This document shows, piece after piece, positions 7,172 through 14,185 of a DNA stretch of 23,197 nt; within the stretch, counting starts at the first letter, position 1, and each line of letters starts with the position of its first letter. Source of the DNA: a virus. The DNA lies in the IMG/VR virus record IMGVR_UViG_3300046517_000716, positions 1 through 23,197 of that record; one strand, given 5' to 3'. The notes beneath the pieces were generated by a model that ran no database searches, was not told where the DNA came from, and saw only the letters and a list, made by a program, of their open reading frames with translations. Made by a program: the position numbers and the translations under genes.

Positions 7172-7602
7172 TGGCGTATGGCACCGACGACGCGGCACTG
7201 GCGAGCCTGTTTTCCACCGGCGCGGGGTCGGCGTATTCGCTGCCGTCGGGATCACTGCAAGGCACTGATCTCAATAGCGCTTTCACCCAATACCAGCCGG
7301 GTGGCGGCGACTGGTGGGATCGCAACTTCGGAATGAACAGTGGCGCCAGCTCAGGCGACCTGGCCAAGGCGTTGCAGGGCGCCAGCAAGGGGCTTGGCAC
7401 GCCCGCCGGCACCGGCGCCCCGCCGATGGCACCCGCCCCGGGCGTCGGCCCGTCCGGCTCGCCGCGCGCGCCGTCCTCGCTCGATCAGCTCGTGCGTCTG
7501 CTGCAACAGCGGCGCGAGGCGTTGCTCAACAGCGCCACCGGCGTCGGGCAGGCGGCGCAGCCACTACCGGCGGCCAGGGCTACCGGCCTTCTCGGTTTCT
7601 AA
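7171..7602 (+). CDS. Small internal-region protein, 143 aa, C-terminus shared with next gene
   Basis: ATG 7171 overlaps the previous TGA and has GGGGAG nine bases upstream; the longer in-frame ORF from 6631 is a shadow. The protein has an N-terminal segment with DWWDRNFGMNSGAS, a Pro/Gly/Ala-rich linker and a C-terminal helix LDQLVRLLQQRREALL ending in GLLGF. The helix and ending recur in the next protein (LEQLVRMLQQR, ending GLLGRV), so the two look like diverged tandem copies. Function is unknown; its place among ejection-type genes suggests a minor internal virion protein. Confidence 0.55.
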   Translation: MAYGTDDAALASLFSTGAGSAYSLPSGSLQGTDLNSAFTQYQPGGGDWWDRNFGMNSGASSGDLAKALQGASKGLGTPAGTGAPPMAPAPGVGPSGSPRAPSSLDQLVRLLQQRREALLNSATGVGQAAQPLPAARATGLLGF

Positions 7603-7614
7603 GGCGTAACGATT

Positions 7615-7992
7615 ATGGCCGATGACCCCAAAGACCAGCAACAGTCGCCCCAGGTCACCTGGTCCCCGCCGGGCGACTGGCGGGATCCGACCAGCCAGGG
7701 CAACGATTTTTGGACCAACCTCGGCCAGATGACGGGGGCGAACATCCAGCCCCAGAACGCGGCGCAGGCGCAGTCGATCGCCGCCGCCGGGTGGACGGCG
7801 CATCCCACGGCGGGTGGCGGGGGTGTCGGGGGCATCGGCGGCGGTGGCGGTGGCATGGCCGGGGCGCCTGGCGCCCCTGGTGGTGGGCCCATGACGTTGG
7901 AGCAGCTCGTGCGAATGCTACAGCAGCGCCAGGGCGGCGCGGCCGGGGTGGCCCCCGGCGCCGCCGTGCCGGGTCTGCTGGGGAGAGTTTAA
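7615..7992 (+). CDS. Small internal-region protein, 125 aa, paralogue of previous gene
   Basis: A 12-base gap separates this gene from the previous one, with AAGG about ten bases before ATG 7615. The protein has an N-terminal WSPPGDWRDP and DFWTNLGQMTGAN region comparable to the DWWDRNFGMNSGA region of its neighbour. A Gly-rich spacer follows (about residues 67-85), then the helix LEQLVRMLQQR and a GLLGRV end. It is soluble with no membrane segment. The stop TAA overlaps the ATG of the lysozyme-domain gene by one base, and its last codons carry a ribosome-binding site. Function unknown; probably a minor internal protein. Confidence 0.55.
   Translation: MADDPKDQQQSPQVTWSPPGDWRDPTSQGNDFWTNLGQMTGANIQPQNAAQAQSIAAAGWTAHPTAGGGGVGGIGGGGGGMAGAPGAPGGGPMTLEQLVRMLQQRQGGAAGVAPGAAVPGLLGRV
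7972..7985 (+). promoter_or_regulatory. Embedded Shine-Dalgarno in 14-base repeat, copy 2
   Basis: This is an exact copy of the 14-mer at 7148-7161. Here GGGGAG lies six bases before the ATG at 7992 and serves the lysozyme-domain ejection gene. Confidence 0.6.
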
Positions 7993-10229
7993 TGGCTGAC
8001 GACACCACCGACACCACCGCCCCGCCGTCAGCGGCGGGCATGGACCCGGCACTACTGCAACGCCTGCTCGGCCAGCTCACCGCCGCGCCGCCCCCGGCCC
8101 CGCCGCAACCGTCGGCGTCATCGCACGAGGGGCGCGGGTTTCTGTCGTTGCTGGGCGAGGCGCTCGGCGGCGGGCAGCAATACGGCTCGACGGCGGAACG
8201 CGAGCAGGGCGGGCTGGCGGCGGCGCAGGCGCTCGGCGCGCGGATGATGCAGGCATCGGACTGGAGCTACCAGCCGCACACGTTGGGCTCGATCATCGGT
8301 CAGGGCTACGGCGCGGCGCGCGAAAGCCTCGGCCAGACGCAGGCGGTCTCGGCGGCCCGCGCCGCGGCGGCTTACGACCAGCAGCGGCAGGGCCAGCAGG
8401 ACCAACTCGCGCGGCTCAAAGAGGCGATCCCGCTGCTGACGCTGCAACAGCAGCAGTCGCTTTTGGCGAAGACCGCCGCGCAGCCGTCTTCGCTCGCGGG
8501 CGGCGGCGGCATCGGTGGGGTTGGCGGCGGTGACGGTTCGTTCCTGTCCGCGCTGGCCAGCATCGAGAGCGGCGACACGAACATCGTCAGCCGCGTGGAC
8601 AAGGACAGCAAAGGGTTGACGCTGGCGCAGGGCGGCAACCCGGCTGAGATCAGCCAGGGGCATTTTCAGATCAATCCCGGGACGTGGCGCGACTTCGCGA
8701 AAGCGGCCGGCGTGGACACGACCCAATACCCAACCCCGATGTCAGCGCCACGCGAGGTCCAGGCACAGGTGGCGTCGGTGATCCCGCTGGCCCGGTTCGG
8801 GCCGCGCACGCAGGAGATGTTGCGCCAGAAATTCGGTGACCTCGACACCAGCCGGACGATCGGCGCGCTCAATGGCGCGCGCGCCCCGGCGGCGCCGGGG
8901 CAGCAGCCCGGTGCGGCGCCGCTGCCGCCGGCGGTCAAGGTCGCGGGCCCTGGTGCCGGCAACCTACCGACACCGCTGATCCCGCCAGCCAGCCCGCCGC
9001 AGCCGCCGGGGCAGCCGATCGCGGGACCGCCATCGGTGGAGCCCGAGACCGGCCTGCCGGTGGCCGGCGGGGGCCCGCCGGGCGCCGCCACGCCATCGCC
9101 GTCCCTTGCCGCGCCACCGGCCGCGGCGCCGGACATGCCTGAGTTCCAGTATACCCCGCGCCCGATCCCCGCCGCGCTGCTACCCTCCGGCGGGCTGTCG
9201 CCGGCCGAGCAGGTGACGTTCAACCAGGCGCGCGCGGCTTATGAAAACGCGATCCACATTCCCGGCATCACCCCGCAACAGCGACAGGCCGCCGAGACCG
9301 TGTTGCAGAAAACCCTTGACAGCCAACTGACCGTACAGGCCGGGCACGCCAAGGAGCTGTCCGACGCGATCGTGAAGTTTGGCGAAGCGGACTATAAACA
9401 ACAGGACGCGACCTTTCAGGAGAAACTGAAAGCCGCCATCGCGCAGCAGGCGGCGACGGTCGAGGACCAGCGCAAGCAGGAAGACGCGCGACGCACGCAG
9501 GCCAACGCGATCATACTGGAACAGGAGCGAGGCAAGCAGGCGCGCGACACCGAGGCGGCCAAGATCGAGGGCAACTACGTCGTCGGACAGCGTAACGAGT
9601 TCGACAAGGCGCGCGGCGATATACGCGGCAATCTCGATAACTTCCAGATGCTGCGCGCGTTTTCCGACGCGGCCGGGAAATCGACGGCGCTTGAAAACAT
9701 GGAATACGGCGGTAAATCAGGGCGTGACATTCTGGTGCAGGCCGGCATGGGCACGCAGGCGCAACGCGAGAAATGGGGCACGCAGCAGGCGTTCCAGGGG
9801 CTCATCAATAAGACCATCATGGGCCTGCGCGGCGGCTTCTCCATGGGCGCGCTGTCCGACCGCGATATGGACTTCCTGAAGAACCTCGCGCCAAACCAGA
9901 TGCAAGACCCACAGACCCGTTCCGATATCATATCGTATCTGGAGCAGGCCGAGTTCCGCAAACGCGATTACATGAACAAGGTCGAAGACCTCTACGACAA
10001 CGGCAACGGCATGAAGTGGTGGCAGGCGAAGCGCGCGGCCGACGCGGCCCTGCCCGACTTCGTCGTGAAAATGCCGGTGGATTTCGACAAGCTCCCGCCA
10101 CCCATGCAGCACCAGTTCCTGCGCGAGAATAACCTTCGCCACGGTAACATCGTGCGGTTGCAGGAACGTTCGGCGGACGGCACGGTCCACCCCGGCAAGC
10201 TCAGCCGCATCGAGCTGGGGGGTGGCTGA
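7992..10229 (+). CDS. Ejection protein with lysozyme-like transglycosylase domain, 745 aa
   Basis: Residues about 184-285 resemble a soluble lytic transglycosylase-type lysozyme domain: FLSALASIESG with the probable catalytic Glu192, followed by an ISQGHFQINPGTWRDF block. In T7 gp16 and similar proteins this activity opens a small hole in peptidoglycan for DNA entry. The first 180 residues are Ala/Gln-rich helices; residues about 300-400 are a Pro/Gly/Ala linker. Residues about 450-525 are charged and coiled-coil-like (EKLKAAIAQQAATVEDQRKQ and following). The C-terminal part is a folded helical domain with a GFSMGALSDRDMDFLKNLAP motif. ATG 7992 overlaps the previous TAA by one base and has GGGGAG upstream; the ORF could extend to 7710 but that would cover the previous gene. 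No signal peptide is present, as expected for a virion-internal protein. Confidence 0.75.
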   Translation: MADDTTDTTAPPSAAGMDPALLQRLLGQLTAAPPPAPPQPSASSHEGRGFLSLLGEALGGGQQYGSTAEREQGGLAAAQALGARMMQASDWSYQPHTLGSIIGQGYGAARESLGQTQAVSAARAAAAYDQQRQGQQDQLARLKEAIPLLTLQQQQSLLAKTAAQPSSLAGGGGIGGVGGGDGSFLSALASIESGDTNIVSRVDKDSKGLTLAQGGNPAEISQGHFQINPGTWRDFAKAAGVDTTQYPTPMSAPREVQAQVASVIPLARFGPRTQEMLRQKFGDLDTSRTIGALNGARAPAAPGQQPGAAPLPPAVKVAGPGAGNLPTPLIPPASPPQPPGQPIAGPPSVEPETGLPVAGGGPPGAATPSPSLAAPPAAAPDMPEFQYTPRPIPAALLPSGGLSPAEQVTFNQARAAYENAIHIPGITPQQRQAAETVLQKTLDSQLTVQAGHAKELSDAIVKFGEADYKQQDATFQEKLKAAIAQQAATVEDQRKQEDARRTQANAIILEQERGKQARDTEAAKIEGNYVVGQRNEFDKARGDIRGNLDNFQMLRAFSDAAGKSTALENMEYGGKSGRDILVQAGMGTQAQREKWGTQQAFQGLINKTIMGLRGGFSMGALSDRDMDFLKNLAPNQMQDPQTRSDIISYLEQAEFRKRDYMNKVEDLYDNGNGMKWWQAKRAADAALPDFVVKMPVDFDKLPPPMQHQFLRENNLRHGNIVRLQERSADGTVHPGKLSRIELGGG

Positions 10230-10230
10230 C

Positions 10231-12246
10231 ATGGCGGACCTGATCACCGACGACAACATGCCAATCCGGCTCAACACCGGCCCCGGCGGAAGCATCGGCG
10301 CTCCGGTGGTGACGGCGCCGCCGTCGGACGACACCCAGCCGGTCAGGACGCCGACCTTTCTGGACAAGTCCCACGCGCAGCTCCCCAGCGACACCCGCCG
10401 CGGCTTCTGGGGCGGCATCGGGCATGACGTGGCGCTTGGCACGCGTGACGCCGTGTCGGGGGCTCTCAGCCTGCCGCTTCAGGCGGTGGACGCGCTGACC
10501 TGGCAGAACCGCGCGCTCGGCAACGCGTTCGGGGACCAGACCACGGCGCCGATCAAAGCACCGTCCACCATGCTGGACGAGTGGCTCGACAGGTTCGCCA
10601 AACCCGAGACCGACAACGAGAAAATCCGCTCCGAGGCGATCCGCGCCGGCGCCGGCGTGCTCAGTCCCATGGCGTTGGGCACCGCCGTGCCGCGCCTGGT
10701 CGGCGCCGTCTCACCCTACATCCGCCCGTTGATCGGCACCGAGCCGGTGGCGTCGGCGCCGCTGGCGGCCGGCCAGATCGCCACCGGCGCGGCCGGCGGC
10801 GCGGCCGGCGAGGCGGCGGCGTCGAGCGATACCGTGCCAGACTGGCTCAAGCCGACCGTGCGGCTGGGCGCCAACGTCGCCACCGCCGTGGGAGGGGGTA
10901 AGGTCTCCGACGCGGTCGGCAAGCTCTACAACATGGCGCAGGGCTACCAGACGCCGATCGCCCAGGCACTGGACCGGCTGCGGATCTTCCCGCGCACCGC
11001 CGGCGCGGTGACCGAGGACGCGAACACGCGCACGCTGGAAGCCGGCATGAGCAAGCTGCCCTTCGCCGCCGGGGTGTTGCAGCCGGCGCAGCGCGACACG
11101 GCGGGGCAGTTCCACAGCGCGGTCGAGGACACCGCGCGCCTGCTCGGCGGCGAGAAAACCGCGCAGGAAGCCGGCGGCAGCGTGCAGTCTATTTTACAGG
11201 ACTGGCACGCCAACACGTTCCCGAAAGAGCAGAACGCGATCTGGAACCCGTTGAATGAAAAGCTCGCCGGCGCGCCGGTCGATGATTCCTTCTACCGCAA
11301 GGCGCTGACCGACATGGCCTACCCGCCGCGGCTGTCGAACATGCCGGCGACACAGCAGGCTTACGGCTCAGGCATGGCGAAGGACTGGCTCGATCGGCTG
11401 AACAGCGATCTGCGCGGACGTAATACGCCGCTGACCTGGGACGAGGCGCACGCCATCAAGGAGCAGATCGGCAAGGCGATGGGCACGCCGGAAATCATCG
11501 ACAGCATGGGCATGGAACGGCTGCGCTCGCTCTACGGCGGACTGTCCGAGGGGATGAAATCGACCGCCGAAAAAGCCGGGCTCGGGCAGGATTTCAGCGT
11601 GGCCAACAAGAGCACGATCGACGCCCATAACTTCATCGAAGGCACGTTGAGCAAGGCCATCAAATCGCGCAACCCGGGCCAGGAAATGATCGACCCCGAC
11701 ACCGCCGCCCGGTCGCTGTTGGGCAGCAACACCGCGATGCAGGATCTGCGCGAGCGGGTGCCGCAGGCGGCCGACGCGCTCGGCGCGTATCAACTGCGCC
11801 AGGCCGCGCTCGCCAAACCCGGCCAGCAGGGCGCCACCGACACGCCGTCGGCGGGAACGTTCCTGACCACCCTACGAAAGCAGCAGATCGAACGGCCCGA
11901 GGGCATGGCGGCGCTCTACAATCAACCCGAGGTGCAGTCGAACCTGAAAGATTTGCTGACGGTCGCCGGCAACATCCGCGAGACCGAAAAGCACATGAAC
12001 ACGTCCGGCACGGGCACCGCGCTGGCGGCCGGGCAGGCGGCCACCTTCATCCCCCGGGTGCTGGCGGCGGGGTATTACGGCGGCGTTCCCGGCGCGGTGG
12101 CGCAGACCACCATGGACGTGGCGCCCTACGGCGCGGCCAAGGCGCTCACGTCGCCGCTGGCGATCCGGCTGGCCGGCACGCCGCCGGGGCCGCGGCAACC
12201 GCTCGCCCCGCTGGCGGCCGGACTGCTCGGGTATCTCGCGCGCTAG
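10231..12246 (+). CDS. Large probable internal virion / ejection protein, 671 aa
   Basis: ATG 10231 lies eight bases after a GGGGGG run (10217-10222), one base past the previous stop; an in-frame GTG at 10222 is the alternative start. The protein is Ala/Gly-rich and largely helical. It has weakly hydrophobic Gly/Ala segments near residues 125-200 (GAGVLSPMALGTAVPRLVGA and GQIATGAAGGAAGEAAA). A long charged helical middle follows, with a second Gly/Ala hydrophobic region (AAGYYGGVPGAVAQ) and a GLLGYLAR tail at the C-terminus. It resembles large podovirus internal proteins that form the periplasmic conduit during ejection, but no catalytic motif is seen. It is the last gene of the rightward block; its TAG shares the palindrome CTAG with the stop of the opposing gene. 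The role is inferred from position and composition. Confidence 0.5.
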   Translation: MADLITDDNMPIRLNTGPGGSIGAPVVTAPPSDDTQPVRTPTFLDKSHAQLPSDTRRGFWGGIGHDVALGTRDAVSGALSLPLQAVDALTWQNRALGNAFGDQTTAPIKAPSTMLDEWLDRFAKPETDNEKIRSEAIRAGAGVLSPMALGTAVPRLVGAVSPYIRPLIGTEPVASAPLAAGQIATGAAGGAAGEAAASSDTVPDWLKPTVRLGANVATAVGGGKVSDAVGKLYNMAQGYQTPIAQALDRLRIFPRTAGAVTEDANTRTLEAGMSKLPFAAGVLQPAQRDTAGQFHSAVEDTARLLGGEKTAQEAGGSVQSILQDWHANTFPKEQNAIWNPLNEKLAGAPVDDSFYRKALTDMAYPPRLSNMPATQQAYGSGMAKDWLDRLNSDLRGRNTPLTWDEAHAIKEQIGKAMGTPEIIDSMGMERLRSLYGGLSEGMKSTAEKAGLGQDFSVANKSTIDAHNFIEGTLSKAIKSRNPGQEMIDPDTAARSLLGSNTAMQDLRERVPQAADALGAYQLRQAALAKPGQQGATDTPSAGTFLTTLRKQQIERPEGMAALYNQPEVQSNLKDLLTVAGNIRETEKHMNTSGTGTALAAGQAATFIPRVLAAGYYGGVPGAVAQTTMDVAPYGAAKALTSPLAIRLAGTPPGPRQPLAPLAAGLLGYLAR

Positions 12247-12320
12247 GCATGCGTGATCAGGAAAACCACGAGCAAAAAGACGCCCACAATAATGAACGGA
12301 AGGCTCAACAAGGTCAGCAT
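12243..12320 (-). CDS. 25-aa single-helix membrane peptide
   Basis: ATG at 12320-12318 reads MLTLLSLPFIIVGVFLLVVF then LITHA and stops at TAG (12245-12243). Almost the whole peptide is one hydrophobic helix with no charged residue except the final His. GGAG is placed nine bases before the ATG, inside the end of the gene just upstream, and only two bases separate that gene's stop from this start. This spacing and the clear ribosome-binding site favour a real gene despite its size. It overlaps the end of the convergent 671-aa gene by four bases. It may be a holin-like or regulatory membrane peptide, but no family match can be claimed. Confidence 0.5.
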   Translation of the reverse strand: MLTLLSLPFIIVGVFLLVVFLITHA

Positions 12321-12322
12321 GA

Positions 12323-12553
12323 TCAGCGTCTCCAGCCGAGCGGCGGCGCCGGCGGCGTTGGGTCGGGAATCATCAGCGAGGGGCTACCAGCAGGTAGCGT
12401 CGGCGGCATGTAAGCCGGTTGCGGGTAGGGCAGCCGCGATGGCGGTGCATAACGCGGTGCGACCTGGGGATAACCCGGGGCGGGGTATTGCGCCGAGGCG
12501 GCGGCCGGGGTGAGCATCATGGCCGCGATGGCCAGTCGGGGTAAACGGTTCAT
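12323..12553 (-). CDS. Secreted Pro-rich small protein, 76 aa
   Basis: From ATG 12553 the protein begins MNRLPRLAIAAMMLTPAAAS followed by AQ: a basic start, a hydrophobic core and an Ala-x-Ala-type signal peptidase I site. The mature part is about 53 residues and extremely Pro/Tyr-rich (PAPGYPQVAPRYAPPSRLPY and similar). AAGGA lies seven bases upstream of the ATG. An in-frame ATG at 12679 was rejected because it would bury the signal sequence. Small Pro-rich periplasmic proteins in phage late or lysis regions include the Rz1 spanin partners, but those are lipoproteins and this one lacks a lipobox Cys, so that role is only a loose comparison. The 25-aa membrane peptide follows two bases later. 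Confidence 0.65.
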   Translation of the reverse strand: MNRLPRLAIAAMMLTPAAASAQYPAPGYPQVAPRYAPPSRLPYPQPAYMPPTLPAGSPSLMIPDPTPPAPPLGWRR

Positions 12554-12606
12554 CGGTGTATCCTTGTTTGCAGTGCCGTGCAGTATCTGGGGAGAGGTAG
12601 GGCATA

Positions 12607-12828
12607 ATGCGAGAGCCATCAGCAAAAGAATTGGCGACGTTCCTGCGCGTGTTCCGATCGATGAACAGACACGAGCCACCGGACCCGGAGGGTCAACTCG
12701 GCCGGGTGTGGGACTGGCTCAACGATCTATCAGCCGGCGGTCATATAAATTCGGGACGCCAGTTGCCGCTTCGCCTTCCCATCGCGCCGCCTGACGGTCC
12801 ATTTGCTCGGCGGCCACCCTACGGCTGA
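12607..12828 (+). CDS. Possible small antisense-strand protein, 73 aa
   Basis: This + strand ORF begins in the 165-base gap between two leftward genes, divergent from the secreted Pro-rich gene, with GGAGAGG about nine bases before the ATG. Its first 45 residues look protein-like (KELATFLRVFRSMNRHEPPD and GRVWDWLNDLSAG). The last third overlaps the leftward 81-aa gene antisense and looks like an antisense reading. It could be a real small gene with an overlapping end or a chance ORF. No family is recognised. Confidence 0.3.
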   Translation: MREPSAKELATFLRVFRSMNRHEPPDPEGQLGRVWDWLNDLSAGGHINSGRQLPLRLPIAPPDGPFARRPPYG

Positions 12829-12964
12829 CCCGGCCATAAACCGTCGGGATATCTTCCCAGTCCATCGCCGCTTCGTTTCGCAGATCGGCGGCGAGCTGGC
12901 GGCAGGCGCGCGCCATCGTGGCCGGGTTGACGGCGCGTTCCTGGCCGCCGCGGCGTTGGGTCAT
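12719..12964 (-). CDS. Hypothetical soluble protein, 81 aa
   Basis: ATG 12964 overlaps the stop of the upstream 30-aa membrane peptide as ATGA, which decides the start against the in-frame ORF from 13147. The protein is helical and charged: ARACRQLAADLRNEAAMDWE, then a Tyr-Gly-Arg-Val segment and RVAAEQMDRQAARWEGEA. It has no membrane segment or signal peptide and no recognisable family. It belongs to the tail end of the leftward operon that starts at the replication genes. Confidence 0.6.
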   Translation of the reverse strand: MTQRRGGQERAVNPATMARACRQLAADLRNEAAMDWEDIPTVYGRVSRRVAAEQMDRQAARWEGEAATGVPNLYDRRLIDR

Positions 12965-13053
12965 GTGACGATCAGCCAGACCAGCCAGCCGGCGCAGCCC
13001 CACGTGACGGCGAGCAGCAGGATGATGGCGAAGGCGTAAAGGCGCGGGGTCAT
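12961..13053 (-). CDS. 30-aa single-helix membrane peptide
   Basis: ATG 13053 reads MTPRLYAFAIILLLAVTWGC then AGWLVWLIVT and stops at TGA (12963-12961). It has an N-terminal Arg, then one long hydrophobic helix with three Trp and a single Cys. GGGAG is eight bases upstream. The start overlaps the stop of the 68-aa gene (ATGA) and the stop overlaps the start of the 81-aa gene (ATGA), so it sits exactly in frame-coupled order between two genes; this makes a chance ORF unlikely. The Cys is not in a proper lipobox. A small holin-like or inner-membrane regulator is possible. Confidence 0.6.
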   Translation of the reverse strand: MTPRLYAFAIILLLAVTWGCAGWLVWLIVT

Positions 13054-13256
13054 GTTTTCGGCTCCCGGGCCAGGACTTCCAGCAGCGGCCGCAACAGATC
13101 CCGCTGCGATACAAGCCACGCATGATGTCCTGACGCGGCGGCTTCATCGGCTTCGGACAGGCTGTAGTTCAACCGCAGCATGGCTTCTGTCCCCAGCAGC
13201 AGGCATACGGCCTGACATGCTCTTAATACGCTTTCGCGTTCATCATGCGGGGTCAC
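13050..13256 (-). CDS. Hypothetical soluble protein, 68 aa
   Basis: A GTG start at 13256 overlaps the stop of the methyltransferase gene (GTGA), and the stop overlaps the ATG of the 30-aa membrane peptide. The protein is a small helical one: HDERESVLRACQAVCLLLG, then LSEADEAAASGHHAWLVSQR and RPLLEVLAREPKT. It has two Cys and no membrane segment of convincing length. No family recognised; translation probably depends on coupling to the upstream gene because no strong ribosome-binding site is seen. Confidence 0.6.
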   Translation of the reverse strand: MTPHDERESVLRACQAVCLLLGTEAMLRLNYSLSEADEAAASGHHAWLVSQRDLLRPLLEVLAREPKT

Positions 13257-14185
13257 CAGAGCGCGTCCATGGCCGCCGTCACGAACGCCGTGGCCTGCGG
13301 GACGACGATTGAATTGCCGTAACCGCGCAGCCGTCCCACGCGGGCGGCAGCCCCATGAGCCAGCGGGAATGAGCCGGGTTCAACTGGCCGCCATTTGTTG
13401 TCCCGGCAGAGCAGCCAGTCAGCATCTCGCCACGAGCCGTTAACCGGGCCGGGCCGCTCGCCGCCAGCAACACCGCGCCGTCCAGATCGCGGCCCCCGGT
13501 GTGTGTCTTCGTCGGGTTCAGGTTCGGGCCACCGCTCGGCGTGTTCGGCGTCGGCCAACCCGCCATGATCACTGCCAGTGCAAGGCTGCCATTCAAACCC
13601 CTCCCGTCGCGCGTCATCTCGCGCTGCTTCGCTTCCGGCGTCATGCGGTCGCGGTTGTCGTCCTGCACCGTCGGCGTCGGCCAGCCAGTACAGTCGCTGT
13701 CTGATGTGCGGCGCGCCGAAGCCCGCAGCGCAGGTATCGACCGCCCCGACGGCGTAGCCCTGTCCTTCCAGGTCAGCCGATACAAGGTCGAACCACGCGA
13801 GGCCGCCTCGGTTCGCGACCTGTTCGCCAAGCAAAGGGACAGATCGCGGCTTGCCGTGCGTGAGGAGGCGCAGGAAGACGGGCCAGAGGTGCCGCTCGTC
13901 AGCAAACCCAGCTCGGCCGCCCGCCGCGCTGAAAGGCTGGCAGGGGAGGGAGGCGGTCCACACGGGGCGGCCGTCGGGCCAGCCGGCGGATCGCAAGGCG
14001 TAAGACCAGGCGCCGATGCCGGCGAAGAAATGGCACTGATCGAAATCGAATAATTCATCCGGGGCGACATCCTCGATGCTCCGGCCGTCCACGACGCCGG
14101 GGGCGATGTGTCCGTCCTTGATCAGTTCCCGCAGCCACGCGGCGGCGTTCGGGTCGTTCTCGTTGTAATAGGCCCAGGCGGTCAT
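13253..14185 (-). CDS. C5-cytosine DNA methyltransferase, 310 aa
   Basis: The expected motifs of S-adenosylmethionine-dependent C5-cytosine methyltransferases are visible in order. They are motif [11 protein letters not shown] (residues 51-60), motif IV with the catalytic Cys82 in [12 protein letters not shown], a motif VI variant GEQV (Glu121), motif VIII QRLYWLA (163-169), and motif [10 protein letters not shown] near 288-296. The stretch between motifs VIII and X, about residues 170-270, is the probable target-recognition region; the sequence it recognises cannot be read. The N-terminus ([20 protein letters not shown]) fits a common phage subgroup. ATG 14185 overlaps the polymerase stop as ATGA, which decides the start against the ORF from 14272. 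No restriction enzyme is nearby, so it probably modifies phage DNA against host restriction. Confidence 0.9.
   Translation of the reverse strand: MTAWAYYNENDPNAAAWLRELIKDGHIAPGVVDGRSIEDVAPDELFDFDQCHFFAGIGAWSYALRSAGWPDGRPVWTASLPCQPFSAAGGRAGFADERHLWPVFLRLLTHGKPRSVPLLGEQVANRGGLAWFDLVSADLEGQGYAVGAVDTCAAGFGAPHIRQRLYWLADADGAGRQPRPHDAGSEAARDDARREGFEWQPCTGSDHGGLADAEHAERWPEPEPDEDTHRGPRSGRRGVAGGERPGPVNGSWRDADWLLCRDNKWRPVEPGSFPLAHGAAARVGRLRGYGNSIVVPQATAFVTAAMDALW

Noticed and set aside
13253-14185. Restriction-modification system
   Set aside because: Only a methyltransferase is present; neighbours are a polymerase and tiny unknown genes with no endonuclease features.
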